Positions 33,190 through 44,629 of a stretch of 64,000 nt of DNA are shown here, piece by piece. Below the pieces are notes generated by a model that was given only the letters and a program-made list of their open reading frames with translations, did no database searches and was not told the DNA's origin. This stretch comes from Linanthus parryae (Eukaryota > Streptophyta > Magnoliopsida > Ericales > Polemoniaceae). A program made the translations under genes and the position numbers. The stretch is from assembly GCA_023055425.1 (NCBI GenBank), contig JALGPY010000007.1, positions 87,631,136 through 87,695,135 on the forward strand, given 5' to 3'. Position 1 is the stretch's first letter. Each line of letters starts with the position of its first letter.

Positions 33190-33530
33190 AAAACATAAGT
33201 GAATTATGGATAGATGTTGCTCCAGACACATGAGTGGCAAGAGTACTTTATTAACTGAATTGAAAGAACAATTGGGAGGGACAATCACACTTGGTGACAA
33301 AGCCAAATGCGACATCGTAGGAATTGGTAAAGTTGGTAATGGTTCTACAGATTCTCTCTCAGATGTTTATCTTATAGATGGTTTAAAGTTTAATCTGCTT
33401 AGTGTATCACAATTGTGTGACAAAAGTAATAAGGTTGTATTTGAAAAGGAGAAAATTCGTGTGCAAGATGAAATATCTGGCAATTCATCCTCACTTGTTC
33501 AAGGTCAAACAATGTTTACTGTTTGAATAC
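33190..33530 (+). pseudogene. Copia protease, active site degraded
   Basis: The block normally reading D-S-G-C-S-R-H-M is here D-R-C-C-S-R-H-M (near 33,209-33,232), so the DSG active site is lost. Downstream, YLIDGLKFNLLSVSQLCDK near 33,370-33,425 is the typical end of the copia protease. The frame is open from 33,206 to 33,526. It joins integrase through further stops. Confidence 0.78.
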
Positions 33531-34830
33531 TAACAAAGTTGCAGAAGAAAGTCTGAAGTGTCTCAAAGCCTTGAAAGAAGATTCAACACTTTGGCACATA
33601 AAGCTTGGACACATCAGCTTGCATATACTGAAAAAATTTGTTTCCAAAGACCTAGTCTGAGGTCTTCCTTCCATCAAGTTCAAGGATGAAGAGGTATGCA
33701 AGGCTTGTTATCAAGGTAAATATACAAAATGCTCTTTCAAGCCCAAAAAATTCGTAAGTACATCTACACCTATTGGATTACTTCATATGATCTGTGTGAT
33801 CCTATGAGAGTGCCAACTTCAAAGGGTAAGAAGTACATGCTGGTTATTGTAGATGATTTCTCTAGATTTACGTGGGTTATGTTTCTTAGAGAAAAGCTCA
33901 AGCTTTATCAGAATTTTCAAAACTATGTAAAGAGCTCCAAACTTTGAAACCCTACCCATTGCTTCAATTAGAACTGATTATGGAAGAGAATTTTATCAAC
34001 TAGAGTTTGATTTATTTTTTTCCATGTTTGGTATCTCTCACAACTTTTCCTCTCCTAGAACTCCTCAACATAATGGTGTAGTTGGAAGGAAGAACGGGAC
34101 ACTTGAGGACATGTCTAGGACAATGCTTTTGGAGAGCAAGTTGCCAAAATCTTTTTGGGCAACGGATGTAAACACTGCAAATTATATTTTGAACAGGTTC
34201 CTAATTATGACTATTTTGAAGAAGACTCCTCATGAAATTTTCAAATGGAGAAATCCAAACATCTCTTATTTCAAATATTTTGGCTGTACTTTTTGGTTCA
34301 CAACAATGATAAGGATAATCTTGTCAAGTTTGATGCCAGAAGTGATGAAGGTACATTTCTTGGTATTCCTTGAATAGCAAAGCATATATGATTTACAATA
34401 AAAGAACCAAGCTTTTTGAGGAAAGTATACATGTTATTTTTTATGAAGGCTATCCTGGTTCTTTGAGTGATGGTTTTGCAGACTTGAATCTGAACAAGCA
34501 TGAGTCAGAGGATGAATCAGATTCCAGAAAATGGTTCCAAGAATAACTTGTACGAAAATGGAATAAATATTCAAAGCCGTGAAAATAGGTTTCAAAGCCT
34601 TCAAACAGTATCTTAAGAAACACAGAGGGGTCAAGCCCCAACATCAGGATCTCAAGGACTTGAAAAGATTCCTGGAGAACCCTGGACACCAAGAAAGAAG
34701 TTCAAATATCTGTCATCTCATCCAGCATAAAACATAATTTTGATCCATCCACCGGTACACAAACAAGATCTCTGTTAAGCAACTTGTGTGCTTTTAATGC
34801 TTTTGTACCTCTTGTAGAACCCAAGGATGT
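33531..34830 (+). pseudogene. Copia integrase, multiple frameshifts
   Basis: Zinc-finger region: LWHIKLGHIS near 33,591 and CKACYQGK near 33,700. Core blocks: VIVDDFSRFTWVMFL near 33,845, then RTPQHNGVVGRKN near 34,050-34,100 with LPKSFWATDVNTANYILNR. The core is spread over at least three frames with stops near 33,660, 33,945 and 34,375. The order integrase then RT is diagnostic for Ty1/copia. Confidence 0.82.
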
Positions 34831-35530
34831 GAAAGAAGCACTTCAAGTAGCATACTAGATCATTGCTATGCAAAGTGAGCTCAATGAATTTGAGAGGAAC
34901 GAGGTTTGGAATCTAGTTCCTCCTCCCAAAGATCAGTCTGTTATTGGAACAAGGTGGGTGTTCAGAAACAAGCTGGATAAAAGTGGTAAGGTTATTATAC
35001 ATAAAAATAGTAGCTCAAGGCTACAACCAGGAAGAAGGTATAGACTATGAGGAGACTTTTGCTCCTCTAGCCAGGTTTGAAGCCATCAAAATATTACTTG
35101 CTTTTGAATCTCATGAGAACATCAAACTTTTTCAAATGGATGTTAAATGTGCATTACTAAATGGATATTTTCAAGAGAAATTTTATGTTGCTCAACCTCC
35201 TGGATTTGAAAGTTATGAGTTTCCTAACTATGTTTATAGGCTTGAAAAAGCCCTTTATGATTTGAAACAGGCTCCAAGAGCTTGGTATGAAAGATTGCCA
35301 AAATTCCTACTTGAAAATGGTTTAAAAAGAGGCTTAGTTGATAACATTCTTTTCATAAAGACTCATGAGAAAGAATTCAGAGGTCCGATTGGTTCACTGC
35401 TCTATTACGGCAAGCAGGTCATACCTCATGTTTAGTGTTTTTATGTGTGATAGATTTCAAGTTGATCCTAAAGAGTCTCACTTTGTTGCTGTCAAAAGAA
35501 TCTTTAGATATTTAAATGGTACCAAAAACT
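34831..35530 (+). pseudogene. Copia reverse transcriptase with catalytic core deleted
   Basis: The N-terminal half is clear: WNLVPPPKDQSVIGTRWVFRNK near 34,907-34,975, DYEETFAPLARFEAIK near 35,043, FQMDVKCALLNGYFQE near 35,130, ALYDLKQAPRAWYERL near 35,250. After THEKE (about 35,376) the text jumps to RGPIGSLLYYGKQ. In copia RTs the stretch between these blocks is well over 100 residues and contains the catalytic YVDD motif. That stretch is missing, so this RT is dead by deletion as well as by frameshift. Confidence 0.85.
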
Positions 35531-35934
35531 TAGGGCTTGGTATTCTAACAGTCTAACTTCGCTTTGTGTGGATATTCAGATGCTGATTTTGAAGGATACA
35601 AAGTTAATAGAAAAATCACTTCAGGGTGTTGCCAGTTCCTTGCATCATCCCTGATAAGCTGTCACTCTAAGAAGCAAACTTTAGTATCTTTATCAACAAT
35701 AGAAGCTGAATCCATAGCACATGGAGCATGCTGCTCTCAAGTGATGTGGATAGCTCAACATATGCGAAATTTGGGTTATGACTTCGGAGATACTGCAATC
35801 AAATGTGACAACACTAATGCAATCTTAATTAAAAATAATCCAGTACAACATTCAAAGACTAAGCACATAGTCAGACACCATTTCATCAGAGATCATGTGG
35901 AGAAAGGTGATGTATCTTTATCATTTGTGCATTG
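35525..35934 (+). pseudogene. Copia RNase H domain
   Basis: It is open from about 35,564. Catalytic residues are visible: Asp in CGYSDADFEGY, Glu in LSTIEAES, Asp in IKCDNTNAILIKN, then the C-terminal TKHIVRHHFIRDHVEKG. This is the best preserved domain of the element. The frame linking it to RT is broken near 35,553. Confidence 0.85.
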
Positions 35935-36305
35935 AAAGGTGATGTATATTTGCATGTAGTATTACCGTTTTTCAAGGCCTTGAAATTTTTTAAAAAGCTT
36001 TGAAAATAAATATGTATGCCATATAGTCAATGAATGGATCACCAATGCTGGGTGTTATCTCTCTAGATAATTGCCTAAAATTGTTTTTTACCTTTTAAAA
36101 CAAATCTTTTCCAAATCAGTATTATATTATTTCCTTCCACACGTCACACACAAAATTTAAATTCACACAAACCTTCCTTCTTCACATATTTGGGAATATT
36201 CAGTTTCCTCTTCAAACTCAAACACTGAAGTACTTATCTTCTCTCTTTTCTCTCTCTCGTTTCTAGCACGCCTAACTCTCTCTCTTCTAAGAACACCAAA
36301 CCCTA

Positions 36306-37927
36306 ATGGACTCAGGAAGAACCTCTGAGAGAATCAGATGGCTGGAGGCTCAAAGAAAACCTCAGGGAAGAAGAGAATAGCTGCGGAAGAAGAAGTTCAA
36401 GCAATTAGTGAGGGATCTAGTTCCAAAAATCCTAGTGCACCAAGGCCACCTTCTCCTCCTCTAAAGAAGAGAAGTAAGAATGACAAGGATTATCAGTTGC
36501 TTCCAGCAAAAAGAAGTCAGATCCAATTACTTCTTCTGGGAAACAGAAAGGTGTTCAAATTGGTAGCCTGAAGAAGGTGAAGAAGAAGCCTCATAAATCA
36601 GATAAAAGGGAAAGAGAAGGTTACTGGGAATGAGATTTAGGAATCAGAGAAGAACACAGAGAAATAACTTCAGATCTACTCTGAAAAGAAATCCCCTTCT
36701 GGTAAGAAAACTCTTTCTAGCAAGTGGTTTATCAGTCATTCTGTAGGAGGGAATTGGTTAGATGGTTTTGTTTCTACTCCTATAGCTTACTGTAGATGAT
36801 CAGTACTAGCATGTTGAATGGTATGAATCTGGAATGAATAAAGAAATTGAAACAAAGTTCTCTCTGGAAGATCCTTAAACCCTCTGAAGTTGCATACCCT
36901 AGGCTTACAATGTTTGTTTTACCTGAACTTGAAACAAGAGATTTTTTTTACCTGAACTTGAAACAAGAGAACCTTGGCTTTGACTATATCTTTTAAGGTG
37001 GATTGGATTAACTTGGAGTTAGATCATGCTGATTTTAAAAATGTCTTAAGTTGTCCAAAGAGGTAAAATATAGACAATCATCCTAGCAAGCTTGATGCTT
37101 TAAAGTTGGCTAAGGAATAGTTCTTTTTGCCTGGTGTAGCTACTACCTCAAAACAGTTGACTCACTATGTGTTAACTGTTGAAGCCAATATTTTATTTAC
37201 CATTCTAATGAGGTGTGTAGTACCTAAGGAGAATTTAAAAGAGTTGTTGTCTGATAGGCTACTGTATTTGATGTATCTGATTATGCATGGTTATGAAATT
37301 GACTTGCCAAGCATTGTAATGGAGCACATGCTTTATTCATGCACCAAGCCAAGGAAATATCCTTTAACCTATGCCAACCTCCTCACACTCTTCTTTCCAC
37401 ACCTTGAAATTCTAGTTGATAGGGAAGAGACAATTACTACGGGTTTTTGAGTGCTTGATGAAAAGGCTTTTCAAAGGATTGGAATTGTGAAAACCAGTGA
37501 GGGAGCTTGGAAGCTCTACTATGAATTGTCTATTGAAGAGTTGCAGGTAAAGAAGTTCCCAAATCCTAAATTCCTGATCTCTCCGTCAACCCTACCCTTT
37601 CAATCTCATGACCAATCAAAAGTTCTTCAAAGGCTAGACTTTATTGAGAATGAATTGGATGAATTGAAGAAGGGTCAGTATGAGTTGGGTATTAATTTCA
37701 GACATATAAAGTGTATGGTCGAAAGTTTGTTCAAAAGTATCAATTTTATCCATGTGGAAGAAGAAGTTTCAAGCTCCGAAAGGATCAGTGAAGGGCGGAT
37801 CTACATCTGATCTGTTTGATGAACACAATACTGAGGATGAAACTGCTGAGAATAAGGGTACTGGGAAACAGGCTGATGGAGATACATATGCAGGGGCAAA
37901 GACTATTCAGGAACAAGATGAATAACA
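36306..37927 (+). pseudogene. Env-like ORF of SIRE-type copia, broken
   Basis: An MAGGSKKTSGKKRIA-type basic, Ser/Pro-rich N-terminus starts at 36,338, with an overlapping ATG at 36,306 in another frame. The middle (37,127-37,447) has two hydrophobic segments (ANILFTILMRCVV, RLLYLMYLIM) followed by LPSIVMEHMLYSC. The end (37,451-37,810) contains a coiled-coil-like RLDFIENELDELKKGQYEL and an acidic tail. Position after RNase H and this pattern fit the env-like ORF of SIRE/Maximus elements. Whether such ORFs act as envelopes is unproven. Stops are frequent before 37,127. Confidence 0.65.
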
Positions 37928-37995
37928 CAGTGTGGATTATGGGTTTCTACTCAAATACTTGATGCTTAAGAAAAAGAAAGGTCAAGGAACAAAAG

Positions 37996-39201
37996 TCAAA
38001 AAGGGGGAGAATTTAGGGGGATACTTCAGTTCTTATTTGGTTTGGATGAGTGTGGCAGTAGGTTTGTTGAACTACTTAGTATTTTTTGATATTAAGCTTG
38101 GACTAGTTGCTCAGTTTGATATTTGGTTCAGTTCATTATATCTGTTGGCATTGTTATCTAGCTATTGATATTATATAACTGCTTTTTCTAAGCTACTAAT
38201 GTCTATCTTTTGCAGAGAAACATTTCAGACATATTAATTGGTTTTTTCTTTCATCAAGGGGAGATTATAAGTTCAGGCTTTGTTTCAAAGGCTTGAAACT
38301 GGTTTCAAGGCCTTGAAACTGAAGAGCATGAACTGAGGGGGAGTTATCACTCCTATGATTCTCTAAACCCATGAACTGGGTCATATTTTATTAGATGATG
38401 AAAGACGAATTAATCAAATTTAACATGTCTTGATCTCATTATTTTCCTAAGTTATTTTGCAGGAACCGTAAACCAATTACGTGTAAGAAAATTTAGTAAG
38501 TTTCCTTATTCGTAGAGATGTATAAGTGGCAATTCATGTCTGCAGATTCAGTGCCATTGTTAAGGAAATTTCTCTAGACATTCATTAAGCTTGCAGATGA
38601 AAGATCAGATCAAAATCAAGTCATAAAAGCAAGGACCTAGCCGTTGGAATCAAGCTGTTGAGAGTCAAAGATGTGCTGCATATTTTTAGGAATTTCTGTT
38701 TGAAGGTTGCTATATATTTTGTATTTCAAATTAGCATAATAAGAGAGAATTTTGAGAAAGATTACGAAGAACATAGTACTACGAAGATTCAAACCTCTCT
38801 CACGGATTGACAAGAATCACTGAGGAAGATCAAATCATCCAATCCAAGTCCCAGAAGTACACTCCAAACTTAACAGCTTCAGTGTGTTACAACGTTCATC
38901 ATCTAAGCATTATTTTTATATCATCTTATTATATTTCTTTACTACTAGATCTCGTGATGTTGTTCAAGAGGAACAACAAGATATTCTTATTGAATCAGTT
39001 AGCTATAGCAGGTACTAGATAGGTTAGTGAGAACCACAAGTTGTAACAAGAGTAAAACAATTCTCCAGGCTTGAGATCTAGGGCTTAAATTTTGATTAAT
39101 AAGAAGTCTGTTGAAATCCTGAAGGGATTTGATCCCTCTGGCGGAGACGTAGGTCATTGATGATTGAACTCCGTAAAATCTTGTGTTACTTGACCTTACA
39201 T
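37996..39201 (+). repeat. Copia 3' region: polypurine tracts and 3' LTR piece 1
   Basis: AAAAAGGGGGAGAATTTAGGGGG at 37,999-38,021 is one purine tract. A second, ATCAAGGGGAGAT, at 38,253-38,265 is the likelier true primer. The LTR probably starts right after it (38,266, TATAAGTTC, where TG would be expected) and runs to CTTACA at 39,200. There it is cut off and joined to env-tail sequence. It matches the 5' LTR from 29,318 on. Confidence 0.65.
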
Positions 39202-41211
39202 ACCATTGTCAGTTCAGGTGATCTATTTGAGGGTGATGATGTGGCTGAAAAGACTGGTGAAGGAGTAGCACAAGAAGAAGAACAGCAAGATGATGAGGAA
39301 GATGAAGAAGAAAGTGATCAAGAGGAAGCTGCAGAGCCTAAGGGAGATGAAGAACCAAAACCTTGTTCCATACTTTCTTTCTTATTCAAAGCCTTGTAAC
39401 TCCTTTCAAAGCCTTGAAATCATCCTTCCTCTTTCAAAAATTTTTAGTACTTAAGTTTTTTAAAAGCAATTTGATCCAACATTTTCTCACTTTTTTTGAT
39501 GAAAGTCAAAAAGGGGAATGAATTTAGGGGGATACTTTAGTTCTTATTTTGTTTGGATGAGTGTGACAGTAGGTTTGTTGAACCACTTAGTATTTTTTGG
39601 TATTAAGCTTTGACTAGTTGCTCAGTTTGATCTTTGGTTCAGTTCATTATATCTATTGGCATTGTTATTTGGCTATTGATATTATATAACTATTTTTTCT
39701 ATGCTACAAATGTCTATCTTTTGCAGAGAAACAGTTCAGACAGATTAAATGGTTTTGTCTTTCATCAAGGGGAGATTATAAGTTCATATTTTGTTTGAAA
39801 GGCTTGAAACTGAAGAGCATGAACTGAGGGGGAGTTATCACTCCTATTCTTCTCTAAACCCATGCACAGGGTCGTATTGTATTAGATGATGAAATACTAA
39901 TTAATTTTGTGATTTAACATGTTTTGATCTCATTATTTTCCTAAGTTATTTTTCAGGAACCGTAAACCAATTACGTGTAAGCAAATTTAGTAAGTTTCCT
40001 TATTTGTAGAGATGTATAAGTTGCAATTAATGTCTGCAGATTCAGTGCTATTGTTAAGGAAATTTGTCTAGACATTCATTAAGCTAGCAGATGAAAGATC
40101 AGATCAAAATTAAGTCAGAAAAGCAAGGACCTAGCCGTTGGAATCAAGCTGTTGAGAGTCAAAGATGTGTTGCATATTTTTAGGAATTTCAGTTTGAAGG
40201 TTGCTATATATTCTGCATTTCAAATTAGCATAATAAGAGAGAATTTCGAGAAAGATTACGAATAACATAGTAATACAAAGATTCAAACCTCTCTCACGGA
40301 TTGACAAGAATCACTCAGGAAGATCAAATCATTCAATCCAAGTCCCAGAAGAACACTCCAAACTTAATTGCTTCAGTGTGTTACAGTGTTCTTCATCTGA
40401 GCATTATTGTTATATCATCTTGTTACATATCTTTACTACTAGATCTCGTGATGTTGTTCGAGAGGAACAACAAGATATTCTTATTGAATCAGTTAGCTAT
40501 AGCATGTACTAGATAGGTTAGTGAGAACCACAAGTTGTAAAAAGAGTAAAACAATTCTCCTAGCTCGAGATCTAAGGCTTAGCTTTTGATTAATAAGAAG
40601 TCTGTTGAAATCCTGAAGGGATTTGATCCCTCAGGCGGAGACGTAGGTCCTTGATGATTGAACTCCGTAAAATCATTGTCTTCCTTGACCTTACATACCA
40701 TTGTCAGTTCAGGTGATCTATTTGAGGGTGATGATGTGGCTGAAAAGACTGGTGAAGGAGTAGCACAAGAAGAAGAACAGCAAGATGATGAGGAAGATGA
40801 AGAAGAAAGTGATCAAGAGGAAGCTGCAGAGCCTAAGGGAGATGAAGAACCAAAACCTTGTTCCATACTTTCTTTCTTATTCAAAGCCTTGTAACTCCTT
40901 TCAAAGCCTTGAAATCATCCTTCCTCTTTCAAAAATTTTTAGTACTTAAGTTTTTTAAAAGCAATTTGATCCAACATTTTCTCATTTTTTTTAATGAAAG
41001 TCAAACAGGGGGAGAAATTTAGGGGGATACTTCAGTTCTTATTTGGTTTGGATGAGTGTGGCAGTAGGTTGGTTGAACCACTTAGTATTTTTTGGTATTA
41101 AGCTTGGACTAGTTTCTCAGTTTGATCTTTGGTTCAGTTCATTATATCTATTGGCATTGTTATCTGGCTATTGATATTATATAACTATTTTTCCTATGCT
41201 ACTAATGTCTA
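39202..41211 (+). repeat. Tandem array of env-tail, polypurine tract and partial LTR, period about 1,495 bp
   Basis: Unit 39,202-40,696 and partial unit 40,697-41,211 each begin ACCATTGTCAGTTCAGG. They encode an acidic env-tail peptide (EEEQQDDEEDEEESDQEEA) and then repeat the purine tracts and LTR piece of 37,996-39,201. The first 300 or so bases of the two units are almost identical, while the LTR parts differ clearly more. The array stops in mid-unit at the duplication junction. Unequal recombination or slippage during reverse transcription could make such an array. Confidence 0.8.
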
Positions 41212-41689
41212 TCCCTTGGGAATGTCTCCCTACCAACTAGTATTTGGGAAGTCATGTCATCTTCCGGTAGAACTTGAGCACAAGGTGTTCTGGGCCTTGA
41301 AGAAGATCAACTTGGATGCTAAGCTATCAGGTGAGCGAAGGAAACTGGTGTTACTCGAAATGCAAGAATTTCGGTTGATGGCTTATGAGAGTGCAAAAAT
41401 TTACAAGGAAAGGACCAAGCAGTGGCACGATAAGCATATCATACCGAGGGACTTCAAGGTTGGACATAAGGTATTGATCTTCAATGCTAGGCTGAAGGTT
41501 GTTCCAGGAAAGTTGAAATCTAGATGGAGTGGACCATACACGATTACTGCAGTCTATCCATGGGGTTCTCTTGAGGTGGAAGATGCAAATAGGAATAGGT
41601 TCAAGGTAAATGGCCAGAGAGCAAAGCCGTATGTGGATGGGAATTTAATTAGAGTCATTCAATGGCTCCATGCAACTCCTGCTATTTAA
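41212..41689 (+). pseudogene. Athila integrase C-terminal fragment (copy 2)
   Basis: It is the counterpart of 3,187-3,664. It is in frame from [20 protein letters not shown] to the stop at 41,689 ([30 protein letters not shown]). The open frame extends 83 bp upstream into copia sequence only by chance. There are no catalytic residues. In this copy the stop at 3,245 is a sense codon. Confidence 0.9.
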
Positions 41690-43339
41690 GTATCTCTGAG
41701 GTAACTGAGTCGGGCCGTCGACCTTAAATTACAAGCGCTTGTTGGGAGGCAACCCAACTTTTTTATTGCTGTAGTTTAGGTTTTCAATACTGTTTTATTT
41801 GTTTTATTCTGTTTGATTTATTTGAGAGGTGCGAGAGAGTGGATTTAATGTTTATAATGAGTATGTGCAGGATTCCTAGGTGAAAGGCCTATTCCGAATT
41901 CCCCTTCTTGATGCACGCGTGAAGAACGGATTGAAATTTGAGAAATAGCAGCCCAGAACGCGTATCGGGATTCGAAATGAAGAAATTGAAGTTTGATGTT
42001 ACTCTTGCACTCATTCAGCATACGCACCTTGTGAAGATCACAAACCCGGACTCCCCATCTTGATATACGCGAAGATTTCATTGAAGAGCAGGGAAGCTGG
42101 CACATTGGCACGAATTACGAGGTGAAATTTTGAAAACATAACTGAAAGCGAAATCGAAGAGTGCCATTGTGTGGGGGTTGTTGAGAGCTTTCCGTAGACA
42201 GGTGGATTGTGTATATCGGAGTTTGCACGAGGAAGTTATGCCAAAAAGGATGCTCAAGTGAGTAAACGCGATCAAAAACATCCGGAAACGCAAAAAGTGT
42301 CTCGAGAAGCATAAAACGGAAGAATAAAAGATTCCTCGGACTTTGGGATTTTTTTTAATATAAAAAAAGGAGTCTCGACGATGAGGAGATCCTTCGGAAA
42401 GCAAAGACACGGTCAAAGACACGAAAAATGACGAAAAAGGATGTTTTTGGAGCTGTCTAGGATTCTCTTAGTACTAAGAAAAATTTCTTTGTACTAACAG
42501 AAAATACTTAGAAAATTTTTGGACATGATTTTTCTCTTCTAAAAACCAAGAGCTGCCCCTTTCTGGGAAGGCCTTCGTGCGAAGACATTAAAGTCTTCGT
42601 GCGAAGATCCTTCGTACGAACAGTAGTCTCTTCGCACGAAGATAAGGCACGTAAATACCCTTCTGCCCAGCGACGGAAGAAGTGGGGGAAAGAGTAAGGG
42701 AGGGGCATACATGACTTTTCGTAATTTTTTTTCCACATCAAGGACCCGTCGGCTGGTTCTTCGTCATTCTCTATTCTCTCTTTCTCTCAACCTCCATAGC
42801 CGACGCATACCTCTCTCCCTCCCAACTCAAACTTAAACCAAATCTCACAATCAAGCTAGGGTTTTTCTCGCGATTCAGAGGTGGTCAAGGCTTGGTGATT
42901 GATTTTGGCTGAAGTGGAAACAAGAGAGAGAAAAGCTTCAAAGTGGGTTTAGGGTTTTCTTCCTAGATCCGAAAATTCAACAAGAAGGAGGGTGATTCAA
43001 CTTTTGGCGAAGAAGAGACTTAAGAAGGGGACGTCACATGGAGCAAAGTGCACCAATTTATTGAAGAATTCATCGCAAAAAAATTCGGCTACCCAAAACG
43101 GACCTTCTTGCCGGATTTTCTGAAAAATCCTGCCCGTAAGACTTGCTCCGGGCACGTAGGTACGTCCTAAATTCTCTCTTTACGAGTCTTATGCACAATT
43201 GAGTAAAAGCCCAATTTTATTGTTGCGCTTAGTAGCGTGCTTGGGGGCGATTGATTAGAGTCCTAAGCTTACGTGTTTAATTGCTACGTGCTTACTTGCT
43301 TTTGTTTACACTCCCTGTCACGGTGCACAGTTCATATAT
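41690..43339 (+). other. Athila spacer (copy 2), non-coding
   Basis: It corresponds to 3,665-5,320. It keeps the four CTTCGTRCGAAG-type palindromes (about 42,570-42,645) and the CT-rich leader-like segment. No gene is supported. Confidence 0.6.
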
Positions 43340-44629
43340 TTTGTTATTTTCTTACATCCTAAATGGCACCTAAAAGAGAAAAACCGGTGAGGGTACGTCT
43401 CACGATGCATCCGGGTCGGGTGAATTTTGGACCGAGATACCACCATCACCCACCTATTCTACATTGGAGACTCCTATCCCTGAGGACCCGGGAGTTGTTG
43501 TTCATAGGAAGAGGCCCGCGGGTATTCAACAACATAAGATAGGCCCGGGGGTGTATGATAGTTTTTGGTTAGTGACATATGAGGCTCACCTTGACGCCTA
43601 CAATGACACATACTTGAAAAAGAAGGGGGGTACCTGAGAAAGAATTTCCTTTGCATAATGATATGCATGACGGTATTAAAGGTATTTTTACTCGCGAGAA
43701 ATTGAACAACTGGTTCAAATTGGTAGGAAAATCTAGCATAAATATATCTAGGGAAATTTTTCTTAATTTGAGGTATGCCAAGGATGGAGAGAGCTAGGAC
43801 CCACGGATGGTTTATTGTCGGGGCAAGTGGATAGTCTTCAAGCGTGAGTCTGCGAGAGGCGTGTGCTTATCATGCCACCATGAGGAGGGGAAATATTTTT
43901 CCCGAGGGGGAATAAATTTTTTTTTAAACCAGGGAAAGACCCATGGGATAGGCGGGGAGGCCGTGTTGGCGGGCTCATAAGAATGAGTTCAAGCCCGAAG
44001 CTCGGTGGTCCTGTGAGCTATTAGAGAATTGGGTTCTGGGAATCACGCGGAACCCAACTTACACATTCAAGATTTGTGTCATGGCTTTATGTATGTGGCC
44101 TGGAGATAGGATAAACATCCCTAAGAAGATTTGGTATAATTGTATTGAGAGAGGATCTATAAATAACAAATTAGGACCTGGTCATACTTGTCTTTTGACT
44201 CATTTGGCTACTGCTGAGGTAGAGGTGGCGGTCACGGATGCTGAAAAATTTGATGACCGGGTGTGGTCTAAATTTGATGAGTCTGTTAAAACTAGGTCAA
44301 AGGGAAAGAAGCCAAAAACTTCTAGATTTCACAACCAAGTGGGGTATGATAAGTTGAGAGAAGAGATGGCCCGGGATCAATTAGAGAGAAGAAGCCAATT
44401 TGCTCACACCAGGAGCAATCAGGTGAAACTGGGTAATTTGATCCAGATGGTGGGGCGATGGGTAGTTCAGTCTAGTGGATTGCCAGAAGACGAATTTGTC
44501 CCACCGGTTCCGAACACTGATCCTTGGTTCCAAGAGGATGGGTTCGAGTATCCGATCCCACCTAGTGATGAGGAGTCCGCAGATGGAGACTCAGAAGAAG
44601 AAGAAGATCCTAAGTGTGGAGAGCATTAG
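43340..44629 (+). pseudogene. Athila 3' ORF, putative plant transposon protein (copy 2)
   Basis: The second half is better preserved than in copy 1. It is open from 44,081 to 44,629 (MCLWPGDRINIPKKIWYN-like block, THLATAEVEVAV, RWVVQSSGLPEDEFVPPVPNTDPWF, acidic tail). The N-terminal part is frameshifted near 43,370. A loss of about 30 bp near 43,850 removes the counterpart of 5,825-5,855, between short direct repeats (GTCT). Confidence 0.7.

Larger units (their letters stand above)
29318..41211 (+). mobile_element. Ty1/copia retrotransposon, SIRE/Maximus type with env-like ORF, decayed
   Basis: In order: 5'-truncated LTR, initiator-tRNA-Met primer site, gag with zinc knuckle, protease, integrase, RT, RNase H, an env-like ORF, a polypurine tract and a 3' region repeated in tandem. 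Integrase before RT is the copia order. An extra ORF after RNase H points to the SIRE/Maximus lineage. All coding parts have stops. The 5' LTR lacks its beginning and all 3' LTR pieces lack their end. The element ends abruptly at the duplication junction (41,211). Confidence 0.85.

Noticed and set aside
39157..39399. Acidic ORF (EEEQQDDEEDEEESDQEEA) as a separate small gene
   Set aside because: It matches the acidic C-terminal tail type of the upstream env-like ORF and is part of the 1.5 kb tandem unit. Its apparent start lies in LTR sequence.
41129..41689. Open frame of 186 codons with an apparent novel N-terminus fused to integrase
   Set aside because: The first 28 codons are copia LTR/spacer sequence read by chance across the duplication junction. 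The rest is the Athila integrase C-terminus. It is a breakpoint artefact, not a fusion gene.
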